The notes below the pieces were generated by a model. The model was not told the origin of the DNA. It searched no databases and saw nothing but the letters and a program-made list of their open reading frames with translations. 64,000 nucleotides of DNA, taken from assembly GCA_017403885.1 (NCBI GenBank), contig JAFRDM010000032.1, positions 1 to 64,000 on the forward strand. The letters are read 5' to 3'. A program made the position numbers and the translations under genes. Position 1 is the stretch's first letter; every line of letters begins with the position of its first letter. This stretch comes from Oscillospiraceae bacterium (GTDB taxonomy: Bacteria; Bacillota; Clostridia; Oscillospirales; Oscillospiraceae). Below, in pieces: positions 7,663-16,103 of the stretch.

Positions 7663-8801
7663 CAGAAGAGATGATCGCAGCTGCGGCGGGCCATTTTGAG
7701 ACTCTGCTGCGGGAGCAGCTCCGGCGGCAGGCGCGTATGGCGCAGGGCGCGGAGAGCAAAGATTACGCGAAGGCCGACCATATCGTCATCGGCATCGCGG
7801 ACGGCGACGGCATCGGCCCCATTATCATGAGGGAAGCCCGCCGCGCAGCCGAAAAACTTCTGCGCGGCGAGATCGCCTCCGGCCGGGTCGAGCTGCGTGA
7901 GATCCGCGGCCTGACGCTGGAGGACCGCCTTGCCTGCGCACAGGCCGTCCCCGCGGATGCGCTCGAAGCCGTCAAAGGCTGCGACGTGCTGCTGAAGGGG
8001 CCTACCACCACGCCTAAGGGCGGCACGCTCGAGAGCGCCAACGTCACGCTGCGCCGCGAGCTGGATCTTTACGCCAACGTGCGGCCTGTGTGCGTGCCGG
8101 AGGAAGGGATCGACTGGATCTTCTTCCGCGAGAATACCGAGGGCGAATACGCGCTGGGCAGCCGCGGCATCGAGATCCCCGGCGAGCTGACTATGGATTT
8201 CAAGGTCACAACCGACGCGGGGACGAGGCGTATCGCCCGGATGGCCTTCGAATACGCCCGCGCCAACGGCAAAAACCGCGTGGCGATCGTCACCAAGGCC
8301 AACATTATGAAAAAGACCGACGGCATGTTCTCGCGCATCGCCCATGAGGTGGCGTCGGACTACCCGGATATCGAAGCCGAGGACTGGTATATCGACATCA
8401 TGACGGCCAATCTGGTCAACCCCGCGGTACGCAATCGTTTCCAGGTGTTTCTGCTGCCCAATCTCTACGGCGACATCATCACCGACGAGGCAGCCCAGAT
8501 TCAGGGCGGCGTCGGCACGGCAGGCAGTGCGAATCTCGGCAGTCGGTACGCCATGTTCGAGGCCGTCCACGGCTCCGCGCCGCGCAAGATCGAAAGCGGC
8601 GAGGGCGACTATGCCAACCCCGCCAGCATCCTCAAGGCGCTGGAGCTGTTGCTGCGGCACATCGCCATGCCGGAGAAAGCCGACCGGCTGGCCGAGGCCC
8701 TGCATCTCTGCACCGAGACCGAGCGTCGCGTCGTCGTCACAGGGCACCGGGACGGCGCGAGCTGCCGGGAATTCGGGGACTATCTGCTGGAAAAGCTGTA
8801 A
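7659..8801 (+). CDS. Isocitrate/isopropylmalate-family dehydrogenase, likely isocitrate dehydrogenase
   Basis: A 380-residue beta-decarboxylating dehydrogenase. ADGDGIG lies near residue 46, the substrate loop ENTEGEY near 160, and NLYGDIITDEAAQIQGG near 268-284. The last provides the metal-binding aspartates. HGSAP follows in the cofactor loop. Coupling to aconitase by an ATGA overlap indicates isocitrate to 2-oxoglutarate, completing an oxidative half-TCA branch for glutamate synthesis. Residue inspection alone does not fix NAD versus NADP use. A strong terminator follows. Confidence 0.88.
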   Translation: MTEEMIAAAAGHFETLLREQLRRQARMAQGAESKDYAKADHIVIGIADGDGIGPIIMREARRAAEKLLRGEIASGRVELREIRGLTLEDRLACAQAVPADALEAVKGCDVLLKGPTTTPKGGTLESANVTLRRELDLYANVRPVCVPEEGIDWIFFRENTEGEYALGSRGIEIPGELTMDFKVTTDAGTRRIARMAFEYARANGKNRVAIVTKANIMKKTDGMFSRIAHEVASDYPDIEAEDWYIDIMTANLVNPAVRNRFQVFLLPNLYGDIITDEAAQIQGGVGTAGSANLGSRYAMFEAVHGSAPRKIESGEGDYANPASILKALELLLRHIAMPEKADRLAEALHLCTETERRVVVTGHRDGASCREFGDYLLEKL

Positions 8802-8813
8802 GAGCCAAACGAT

Positions 8814-8855
8814 CCGAAAGCGCGGCGCGTCAGCGCCGCGCTTTCGGTCTTCTTC
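8814..8855 (+). terminator. Terminator of the citrate operon
   Basis: A perfect 15-bp stem (CCGAAAGCGCGGCGC with its complement) with a 4-nt loop, followed by a T-rich tail. Confidence 0.9.
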
Positions 8856-8922
8856 TCTTCGTTCTCTCTTCCGCACGGGAAAAGCTCATGCATGCGATTC
8901 TTTTCGGGAATAAAAAAATATG

Positions 8923-8951
8923 TTGAAAAACTGAATAAGCATGTTTATAAT
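8923..8951 (+). promoter_or_regulatory. Promoter of the sodium symporter gene
   Basis: TTGAAA (8923-8928) and TATAAT (8946-8951) with a 17-bp spacer, 50 bp before the start codon. Confidence 0.8.
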
Positions 8952-9000
8952 AGCTGTATTCCGGAAAAAATCCGGATATTTATTGAAAGGAATGATCGGC

Positions 9001-10341
9001 ATGGATGGCAATCGAGAAAAACTGGGCAGTCGGCTGGGCTTTATCCTGCTGAGCGCGGGATGTGCGATCGGCTGCGGCAACGTATGGAAATTCCCGTGGA
9101 TGACGGGCCAGTTCGGCGGAGGCGGCTTCGTCCTCGTCTACATCCTGTGCCTGATCCTGCTCGGCCTGCCCGCGATGGTCATGGAATTTGCGATGGGCAG
9201 AGCCTCTCAGGCCAGCCCCGTCCGCATGTATCAAAAGCTCGAAAAGCCCGGGCAGAAATGGCATATCCACGGCTATCTCGCCCTGCTGGGCAACCTCGCG
9301 CTGATGGCCTTTTACACGGTCGTCACCGGCTGGATGATGTACTACTTCGTGATGTTCCTGCTCGGCAGGAGCGCCGACCTCGGCTTTGTGGGCATGATCA
9401 CGAACCCCGGCATCAACGTCGGCTATCTGCTGATCGCCGTGGTGCTCGGTTTCGTCGTGCTCAGCTTTGATCTGCAGGGCGGCCTTGAGCGCGTGACGAA
9501 ATACCTCATGGGGGCGCTGTTCCTGCTGATGCTCGTGCTGGCCGTGCACAGCGCCACGCTCTCCGGCGCGGCGAAGGGCCTTCGTTTCTATCTGGTGCCC
9601 GACTTTTCCAAGATCGACGGTTCGGTCATCGTCGGCGCCATGAATCAGGCCTTCTTCTCGCTGAGTCTCGGCATCGGCTCGATGGCGATCTTCGGCAGCT
9701 ACATCGGCCGCGAGCGCAGCCTGATGGGCGAGAGCGTCAACGTCATCGCGCTGGACACCTTTGTCGCCATCATGGCCGGTTTCATCATCTTTCCCGCCTG
9801 CTACACCTACGGCATCGAGGTCAACGCCGGCCCCTCCCTGCTCTTCGACACGATGGCCACCGTCTTCAACAACATGGCCGGCGGCCGTGTCTGGGGCTCT
9901 CTCTTCTTCCTGTTCATGGTCTTCGCCGCCTTCTCGACGGAGCTGGCCGTGTTCGAGAACATCCTTGCCTGCGTGCGCGAGATGACCGGCTGGAGCCGCC
10001 CGAAGGGCTGCCTGATCTGCGGCGTCGGCATCTTCGCCCTCGCCATCACGACCGCGCTCGGATACAGTCTCTTCAGCTTCCAGCCCTTTGCGCCCGGCTC
10101 GGCCTGGCTCGACTTCTGGGATTTCATCGTCAGCACCAATCTGCTGCCGCTGGGCGCCTTCGTTTTCTCGGTCTTCTGCTGTTGGAAATTCGGCTGGGGC
10201 TGGGACAACTTCGTGGCGGAAGCCAACGCCGGCAAAGGTCTGAAGGTCAAAAACTGGATGAAGCCGATCTTCAAATACTTTGTGCCCGCTCTCGTTCTCG
10301 GCCTGTATATCTACGGCCTTGTCACCTTCCAGTGGAAATAA
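9001..10341 (+). CDS. Sodium-dependent (SNF/NSS family) amino-acid transporter
   Basis: A 446-residue membrane protein with about 11 hydrophobic segments. The first contains GCGNVWKFPWMTGQFGGGGF, the unwound TM1 signature of the neurotransmitter:sodium symporter family, which imports amino acids with sodium. The ATG at 9001 is chosen because AAAGG at 8986-8990 is well placed for it, while the ATG at 8992 is too close. The gene is a single unit with its own promoter and terminator. The substrate cannot be read from sequence. Confidence 0.92.
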   Translation: MDGNREKLGSRLGFILLSAGCAIGCGNVWKFPWMTGQFGGGGFVLVYILCLILLGLPAMVMEFAMGRASQASPVRMYQKLEKPGQKWHIHGYLALLGNLALMAFYTVVTGWMMYYFVMFLLGRSADLGFVGMITNPGINVGYLLIAVVLGFVVLSFDLQGGLERVTKYLMGALFLLMLVLAVHSATLSGAAKGLRFYLVPDFSKIDGSVIVGAMNQAFFSLSLGIGSMAIFGSYIGRERSLMGESVNVIALDTFVAIMAGFIIFPACYTYGIEVNAGPSLLFDTMATVFNNMAGGRVWGSLFFLFMVFAAFSTELAVFENILACVREMTGWSRPKGCLICGVGIFALAITTALGYSLFSFQPFAPGSAWLDFWDFIVSTNLLPLGAFVFSVFCCWKFGWGWDNFVAEANAGKGLKVKNWMKPIFKYFVPALVLGLYIYGLVTFQWK

Positions 10342-10354
10342 AGCCTTTTTGAAA

Positions 10355-10390
10355 GAAAACACCGCTTCGAAAAGAAGCGGTGTTTTCTTT
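10355..10390 (+). terminator. Terminator of the sodium symporter gene
   Basis: Perfect arms GAAAACACCGCTTC and GAAGCGGTGTTTTC, then TTT. Confidence 0.9.
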
Positions 10391-10460
10391 TGCTTGCGTC
10401 CTTTTCCCGCACGTGGTACACTTTTTTCATTGAAAGGAAGAAGGAGCCTGCAGGAAAAAG

Positions 10461-11180
10461 ATGCCCGATACTGTTTTTTTCGATCTCTACGGCACGCTCG
10501 TCGATATCTGGACGGACGAGAGCAAGCCCTCTCTGTGGCGGCGCACGGCGGAATTCTTTTCGCTGTGCGGAGCGCCCTGCACAGCCCGTGAGCTGCAGGC
10601 ACGCTACCTCGCTCTCTGCGCTGAGGAAACGGACGCCCTTGCCGCCGCGCGGCCGGAGCTGGGTGCGGAGGGAGTCGAGATCGAGCTGCGGAAGGTCTTT
10701 CGCCGCCTGTTCGAGGAAAAGGGCCTGAACGTTTCCGACGAGCGTATCTCGGATACGGCCATGCTCTTCCGCACTCTCTCCTTCCGCCGCGCGCCGCGGC
10801 TGATGCCGGGAGCGCGGGATGTGCTTTCCGAGCTGCGGCGGAGAGGAACGCGGATCTGTCTGCTGTCCAACGCGCAGAACTGCTTTACGATGCCGGAGCT
10901 GAGCCGCCTCGGGCTCGACGGGGCCTTCGACGGCATTTTTCTCTCCTCTGACTTCGGCTGCCGCAAGCCCTCTTCCGCTTTCTTCCGCGCCGCACTCGCG
11001 CGCGCGGGGGTCTCGCCGGCGCAGGCTCTGATGGTCGGCAACGATCCGTCGACGGATATCCGCGGGGCGGAGTCGGTCGGAATGGAGAGCCGCTATATCC
11101 ACACCCCGCAGTCCCCGCCGCGGGGCGCTCCCCTGCCCGCAGGCTGCCGCGAGATCGCGTCGCTTCGGGATCTGTTATAA
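10461..11180 (+). CDS. HAD-superfamily hydrolase
   Basis: A 239-residue protein with all four HAD motifs: FFDLYGTLVD (nucleophile Asp8), LLSNAQ (motif II), KPSSAFF (motif III lysine) and VGNDPSTDIRG (motif IV). The DxY form of motif I is seen in dehalogenase-like and phosphatase subgroups, so the reaction class (phosphatase versus other) is open. The cap domain is helical, between motifs I and II. It is monocistronic and converges on the pyridoxamine kinase gene with a shared terminator. Confidence 0.88.
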   Translation: MPDTVFFDLYGTLVDIWTDESKPSLWRRTAEFFSLCGAPCTARELQARYLALCAEETDALAAARPELGAEGVEIELRKVFRRLFEEKGLNVSDERISDTAMLFRTLSFRRAPRLMPGARDVLSELRRRGTRICLLSNAQNCFTMPELSRLGLDGAFDGIFLSSDFGCRKPSSAFFRAALARAGVSPAQALMVGNDPSTDIRGAESVGMESRYIHTPQSPPRGAPLPAGCREIASLRDLL

Positions 11181-11182
11181 AG

Positions 11183-11223
11183 GAAACGGCCGCCGCGGGC
11201 ATCAGCCCGCGGCGGCCGTTTTC
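11183..11223. terminator. Bidirectional terminator
   Basis: A near-perfect stem of about 18 bp (GAAACGGCCGCCGCGGGC side) with T runs on the plus side and A-rich sequence on the other, between convergent genes. Confidence 0.85.
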
Positions 11224-11230
11224 TGCTTTT

Positions 11231-12064
11231 TTATTTGCCCAGCATACGGATGAAGTTCGGAAGCTCAAGCTCGAACTTGACGCCGTACCAATGCTCGGGA
11301 TCGCCCTGCGTGACCTCGATGCAGCCCACGGTATAGTCCGCGGCCAGGACGGCGGCGTCATAGGGGCTGAAGCCGTTCATCAGCGCGCCGACAAAGGCCG
11401 AGGCATACACGTCGCCCGTGCCGTGGCAGCCCTTGGAGATGCGGCGATGCTCGTAATAGCGCGTCTGTCCCCCCTCGCGCACGACGACGCCGGTCCTGTC
11501 CGGGGCATACCCCACGCCTGTGAGCACGATCGTCTTCGCGCCGGAGGCCGTCAGTCGGTCCAGCAGCGCGGCGATATAGCTCTCATCATAGTTCTCGCGA
11601 TACTCCATTCCCGTGAGGAAGCAGGCCTCGGTAATGTTCGGAAGAATAATGTCCGCCTCGAAGGCCAGCTCCTTCATCGCCTCGACGTAGGCTCCGTCGA
11701 AGGCGGGATAGAGCTTTCCGTTGTCGGCCATCGCCGGGTCGACGATCGAGAGGCCGCCTTCACGCAGCAGCGTGCCGAAGATATCCTTGACGAAGGCGAT
11801 CTGCTCGGTCGAGCCGAGATAGCCGGTATAGACCGCGTCAAAGGCGATCTTTTCTTTGCGCCAGTGCGCGGCGATGGCGGGGATATCCTCGGTCAGATCG
11901 CGCACCGTAAAGCCGGAAAAGCCGGCCGTGTGCGTAGAAAGCACCGCCGAGGGCAGGATACAGGTCTCCACGCCCGCCGCCGAGAGGATCGGCAGCGCAA
12001 CGGTCAGCGAGCACTGTCCGACGCAGGAAATGTCCTGTATGGTCAATATTTTCGGATAAGACAT
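11231..12064 (-). CDS. Pyridoxamine/pyridoxal kinase
   Basis: A 277-residue ribokinase-fold enzyme starting MSYPKILTIQDISCVG. The catalytic anion-hole motif GTGDVYASAFVGAL lies near residues 215-228, and the N-terminal SCVGQCSLTVALPILSAAG is typical of PdxY/PdxK-type kinases that phosphorylate B6 vitamers with ATP. The start at 12064 follows GGAGGGA on the minus strand; an upstream in-frame ATG lacks such a site. No B6 biosynthesis genes are nearby, consistent with salvage. Confidence 0.9.
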   Translation of the reverse strand: MSYPKILTIQDISCVGQCSLTVALPILSAAGVETCILPSAVLSTHTAGFSGFTVRDLTEDIPAIAAHWRKEKIAFDAVYTGYLGSTEQIAFVKDIFGTLLREGGLSIVDPAMADNGKLYPAFDGAYVEAMKELAFEADIILPNITEACFLTGMEYRENYDESYIAALLDRLTASGAKTIVLTGVGYAPDRTGVVVREGGQTRYYEHRRISKGCHGTGDVYASAFVGALMNGFSPYDAAVLAADYTVGCIEVTQGDPEHWYGVKFELELPNFIRMLGK

Positions 12065-12090
12065 GCTGATCCCTCCAGAATACAAAATCT

Positions 12091-13575
12091 TTATGCTTCC
12101 GCGTACGCCGTGAGCGTGCCCAGGCTGAGCGTGTAGCTGCCCGGCGCGAGCTCGGGGCGCGAGAAGATCGCGCAGGTATAGCCGCAGCGGGCCTCGATCG
12201 CACCGACGAGTTCTCCCGCTTCGGTCCTGACCTCGGCCGCCGTATCTGCGCCGCCGTTGAAGAAAAAGAGCAGAGAGCGCTGCGCGCTTTCATCTGAGAA
12301 GCCCTTGGGCGTTTTCGGGCTGCCGACGCCGTTGAAGGCGCCGCCCGTGATCACGGCGCCGCCCTTCGCCTCGAAGGGATCGCTGTACGCGCTGAGCGTC
12401 ACGCTGCCGCCCGTGATCACAAGCTTTCCGGCACCCGTTCCGTTTTTGCTTCCGGATTTCAGGCCGTCGGCGCCGGCAAGCAGGCGGATCACACCGTCGG
12501 AGAGCGTCAGCACCTCCTCGGCGAAGATCCCGTCGTCGGCGGAGACGATATCCAGCTCGCTCCCGCTGATCTCCAGCGAGCCGTGGGCGACGACGCCCTT
12601 GCCGTTTCGGGAGTTGATCGTCAGCGCGCCGCCGGAGAGGAGCATGTCCCCGCCGCTGCGCACCGCGTGGTCCCAGCTGTCAAGCTCAAGCGTGCCGCCC
12701 GTCACGTTCAGAGAGGTCTCAGCCTTGATGCCCTTGCAGCTGACGCCGACAAGCTCGCCGCTGGTCTTCACGCGGATCTCCCCGCCGCTGATCGTGAGCA
12801 CAGTTTCGGCGGCGATGCCGTCGCCGTCGCATTCGATGTCGAGCGCACCGCCCTCGATCGTGACGAAGCCTTTGCCCTCTTTTCTCGCAGACGTGGACTT
12901 CACGCCGTCGTTCCCGGCCCGGACGCTGATGCTGCCGCCGTAGATCTCGACCGATTCAGAACCCTTGATGCCGTTGTATACGGCCGTGACGGAGATCGTT
13001 CCGTCCTTTATGTCCAGATCGTCCTTGCAGGTGATGCCGTTGTTGATATAGCCGAGGATCTCCAGCGAGCCGGAGCCGAGGATGTCGAGGTCGTCTTCGC
13101 AGAAGATGACCGCGCCGTCCTGCTTGACGTCGCTGACTGTCTCCTCCGAGCCGGAGACAAGGCGATTCTGCGTGCCGCCCTCGAGCACAAGGTCAAAGTT
13201 TTTGGCCTGGATCACGTGGATCGCCGCGCCGTCAAGGCAGGTGATATCCGCGCCGGCGAGCGTCAGCGTGACGTCGCCCTTGACCTCGCCGGTATCGACG
13301 ATGATGCAGCCGTTGTCGAGCCTGCCGCTGACGCTGTAGCTGCCCGGAGAAGCGATCGTCACCGTGCCGCCGGATACGGACACGCCGCCGCCTTCAAAAG
13401 ACGCGCCGCTTCCCGTGAGCGTGATGGCCGCCCCTTTGGGGCCGGCGTCGGCGGTGCTGCCGCCGGCGTTGGAAATCTCCGCCGTCGGAGCGGGACCGAT
13501 CACGGCGTCGCCGCAGCCTGTGAGCGCGCCGAGGCCCAGGGCCAGTATGAGAAGGATAATACACAGTTTTTTCAT
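12091..13575 (-). CDS. Cthe_2159-type beta-helix carbohydrate-binding lipoprotein
   Basis: A 494-residue protein with a lipoprotein signal (hydrophobic segment then LTGCGD, lipobox Cys21). It has many short repeats of the form hhhxGGxhxI with alternating Asp and Gly, which predict a right-handed parallel beta-helix. This matches the 'carbohydrate-binding domain-containing' Cthe_2159 family, whose founding member binds acidic polysaccharide or cellulose. It ends a three-gene minus-strand operon with a VTC polymerase-like protein and DUF4956, starting 1 nt after the DUF4956 stop. It is likely anchored on the outer face of the membrane. Confidence 0.82.
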   Translation of the reverse strand: MKKLCIILLILALGLGALTGCGDAVIGPAPTAEISNAGGSTADAGPKGAAITLTGSGASFEGGGVSVSGGTVTIASPGSYSVSGRLDNGCIIVDTGEVKGDVTLTLAGADITCLDGAAIHVIQAKNFDLVLEGGTQNRLVSGSEETVSDVKQDGAVIFCEDDLDILGSGSLEILGYINNGITCKDDLDIKDGTISVTAVYNGIKGSESVEIYGGSISVRAGNDGVKSTSARKEGKGFVTIEGGALDIECDGDGIAAETVLTISGGEIRVKTSGELVGVSCKGIKAETSLNVTGGTLELDSWDHAVRSGGDMLLSGGALTINSRNGKGVVAHGSLEISGSELDIVSADDGIFAEEVLTLSDGVIRLLAGADGLKSGSKNGTGAGKLVITGGSVTLSAYSDPFEAKGGAVITGGAFNGVGSPKTPKGFSDESAQRSLLFFFNGGADTAAEVRTEAGELVGAIEARCGYTCAIFSRPELAPGSYTLSLGTLTAYAEA

Positions 13576-13576
13576 A

Positions 13577-14239
13577 TCACAGCATGTCCTTGTCGGATTC
13601 CCGTCCGCATACGATGTTCAGATTGCCGTTGCGGCAGCGCAGTTCGTCGATGAAATCTTTTCTGACGTCGCCGCCCTTGATGTGGATATGGTAGCTCAGC
13701 TCGTAGAGCGTGCCCATATTGCTGGTCTTGACCTTGTGCAGTTCGTGGTCGGTCGTGTACTTGTCGAAGATATCGTCGAAGAGCCCGTCGTAATCCAGGT
13801 TTTCCGGGATCGTGATGCGAAGATGGCGGTAGCTGCGGCTCTTCTCGCCGAAGCGCAGCAGCGTGAGCGCGAGCACGGTGACGGCAACGACGAGGAAGAA
13901 CAGCGCCGCGATGCCGACGTAGCCCATGCCGCAGGCAAGGCCGATCGCCGTGCCGGTGAACAGGCCGCTGAGCTCGCGCGCCGTGCCGGGGGCGCTGCGG
14001 AAGCGGATCAGCGAGAAGGCGCCCGCGACGCCCAGGCCAGCGCCGATGTTGCCGTTGACCATCATGATCACCAGCGTGACGATGGGCGGCACCAGCACGA
14101 GCGCGAAAGGCAGATTGCCGCTGTGCTCACTGCGGAAGGAAAAGACCAGCGCGGTCAGCACGCCCAGCACGAGCGCGCTGAGCAGGCAGATCAGAAATGC
14201 GGAAACGGTCATGGCCGCGGGGATCACACAATTAAACAC
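13577..14239 (-). CDS. DUF4956 membrane protein
   Basis: A 220-residue protein with about four N-terminal transmembrane segments (residues about 8-125), the motif GVAGAFSLIRFRSAPGTARE that typifies DUF4956, and a soluble C-terminal domain (about 135-220). The GTG at 14239 overlaps the upstream gene's end by 8 bp and has GGAG upstream; the ATG at 14212 lacks a ribosome site. It probably works with the VTC-domain protein in making or moving polyphosphate or a related polymer. That link is by conserved context only. Confidence 0.8.
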   Translation of the reverse strand: MFNCVIPAAMTVSAFLICLLSALVLGVLTALVFSFRSEHSGNLPFALVLVPPIVTLVIMMVNGNIGAGLGVAGAFSLIRFRSAPGTARELSGLFTGTAIGLACGMGYVGIAALFFLVVAVTVLALTLLRFGEKSRSYRHLRITIPENLDYDGLFDDIFDKYTTDHELHKVKTSNMGTLYELSYHIHIKGGDVRKDFIDELRCRNGNLNIVCGRESDKDML

Positions 14240-14954
14240 ACTTGATCACTCCGTTAAAGTATTCGCTGAGGATATGGTCCCTGTAACAGGTGCCGTATTT
14301 GGAAAAGCCGGTGGGGAAAAGCGAGAGCTCCGAGAGCAGATGCGCCAGCCACAGCGGCGCGGTACCGGGGATCTTGATCTCCATGAGCACGCTTCCGGGC
14401 TCGACAAGGGGCTCGCCCGCGCTGCCGAGCGTGAGATCGAGCTCGCTCTCGCGCCAGCGCAGGTTCTCGTCGAAGGTGATGCGCAGCTCGGGATCGTCCT
14501 TTGCCACCCAGGCCGTGCGGTCGCAGGCGATGTAGGCTTTGGGCTTCACGTCGTTCTCGTGCAGGAACCAGTCGATCTCGCGCGTCATCTGCGAGCGCTC
14601 GGGCGGCGGAGCCTCGCCGGCGAGATAGGCTGCGGCCTCTGCCGCGCGCATGGTGAGGCGGCGTTTGTAGACCATGCCCTTGTATTTCTTTTTCAGCTCG
14701 ATAAAGACCGTATCCTCCGGTCCCGGAACGCCGTAGCTGCGCAGGCGCAGCTTTTCCTTGTAGACGGGAGCCTCGATCGAGTGACGGATGAGCGCATAGT
14801 CGTCGGTGTCGTAGTACAGGCTGCAGACCGTGCTTCGGAAATACTGGTCGGGCACGATATGATCCTCCAGCGCACGGAACAGCTTTTCATACTGCCCGCG
14901 GGAGAGGAGATATTTTTTCTCATAGCGCTTGAAGGTAAGCCGTGTCTCGCCCAC
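14232..14954 (-). CDS. VTC-domain (polyphosphate polymerase-like) protein
   Basis: A 240-residue protein of the triphosphate-tunnel fold. KRYEKKYLL lies near the N-terminus, followed by SLYYDTDDY, EKLRLRSYG, the basic strand IELKKKYKGMVYKRR, RITFDENL, and LMEIKIPG near the C-terminus. These alternating basic and acidic residues match the catalytic tunnel of VTC4, which makes polyphosphate from ATP. A GTG start at 14954 is chosen because GGAGG lies 8 nt upstream. The first gene of the trio with DUF4956 and the beta-helix lipoprotein. Confidence 0.82.
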   Translation of the reverse strand: MGETRLTFKRYEKKYLLSRGQYEKLFRALEDHIVPDQYFRSTVCSLYYDTDDYALIRHSIEAPVYKEKLRLRSYGVPGPEDTVFIELKKKYKGMVYKRRLTMRAAEAAAYLAGEAPPPERSQMTREIDWFLHENDVKPKAYIACDRTAWVAKDDPELRITFDENLRWRESELDLTLGSAGEPLVEPGSVLMEIKIPGTAPLWLAHLLSELSLFPTGFSKYGTCYRDHILSEYFNGVIKCV

Positions 14955-15101
14955 GCCGCAGCCTCCTTTTTCTTGTAACTGGTGTATTATATCATCGATC
15001 CGGACAAATTTCAACTTTCCTTTTTCCGTTTCCACTCGTTGCATATTTCCGCTGCGATTGGTATAATTCGGGATAGAACGGATTTGGGGGAGGAACATGA
15101 A

Positions 15102-16100
15102 ATGAAACGGATCCTCATGATCGGTACGGGCGGGACGATCGCCTCGGAGATGACGCCGGAAGGACTGAGCCCCGAGCTCACGCCCGCGCAGCTGCTGCGC
15201 GCGGTCCCGTCGATCTCCTCTCTGTGCGAGGTGGACTGCCTTTCGCTGTTTTCCATCGACTCGACGAACATCACGCCGGCGCACTATCTGCGCATCGCAG
15301 GCGCGCTCTGCGAGCACTACGGCCACTACGACGGCTTCGTCATCTCCCACGGTACGGACACGATGGCCTATACGGCGGCCGCGCTGTCCTATCTCGTGCG
15401 CGGCGCGAAAAAGCCCATCATCCTCACGGGTGCGCAGAAGCCGATCAACTACGACTCCACCGATTCGAAAATCAATTTGTCCGACGCTTTCGTCTGCGCC
15501 TGCTCGGACAGGATCCACGGTGTGAACATCGTCTTTTCCGGCCGTGTGATCACCGGCACGCGCGCGAGGAAGACCTGCTCGAAGAGCTACGCGGCCTTTT
15601 CGAGCATCAATTATCCGGACATCGGCACGCTGCAGGATGGACGGCTGCTGTGCTATATCGAGAGCGAATACGCCGACACGCCTCTGTTCTCCGCTGCGCT
15701 TGACGCCAACGTCGGTCTGATCAAGATGATCCCCGGCACCGATGTGGAGCTGATGGACTTTCTGCTCGCGCGCAAGGACGCCGTCATCATGGAATGCTTC
15801 GGCGTGGGCGGTCTGCCCTCGTACAGCGACGACAGGCTTTTCGAGGTGGTCCGCCGCCACACCGGCGCGGGAAAATACATCGTCGTCACCACCCAGGTGC
15901 AGAACGAGGGCTCGGATCTCTCGGTGTACAGCGTCGGTCACCGTCTCAAGGAGAGCCGCGGCGTGCTTGAGGCCTATGATATGACCAGCGAGGCCGCGCT
16001 GGCGAAGATCATGTGGATCCTCGCCGAGACGCGCGATCCGGACAAGGTCGCCGCGCGCTTCTATACGCCGGTCGGTCCGGACATGCTTTACAGGGGATGA
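15102..16100 (+). CDS. ansA: L-asparaginase (type I, cytoplasmic)
   Basis: A 332-residue enzyme with both catalytic threonine motifs: GTGGTIAS (residues about 9-16) and HGTDTMAYTA (about 83-92), plus GAQKP with the catalytic lysine. There is no signal peptide, which fits the cytoplasmic type. It hydrolyses asparagine to aspartate and ammonia. The ATG at 15102 follows GGGGGAGGAAC; the ATG at 15097 is out of frame. It is followed 3 nt later by a flavoprotein gene, so the two are probably cotranscribed. Confidence 0.92.
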   Translation: MKRILMIGTGGTIASEMTPEGLSPELTPAQLLRAVPSISSLCEVDCLSLFSIDSTNITPAHYLRIAGALCEHYGHYDGFVISHGTDTMAYTAAALSYLVRGAKKPIILTGAQKPINYDSTDSKINLSDAFVCACSDRIHGVNIVFSGRVITGTRARKTCSKSYAAFSSINYPDIGTLQDGRLLCYIESEYADTPLFSAALDANVGLIKMIPGTDVELMDFLLARKDAVIMECFGVGGLPSYSDDRLFEVVRRHTGAGKYIVVTTQVQNEGSDLSVYSVGHRLKESRGVLEAYDMTSEAALAKIMWILAETRDPDKVAARFYTPVGPDMLYRG

Positions 16101-16103
16101 AGG

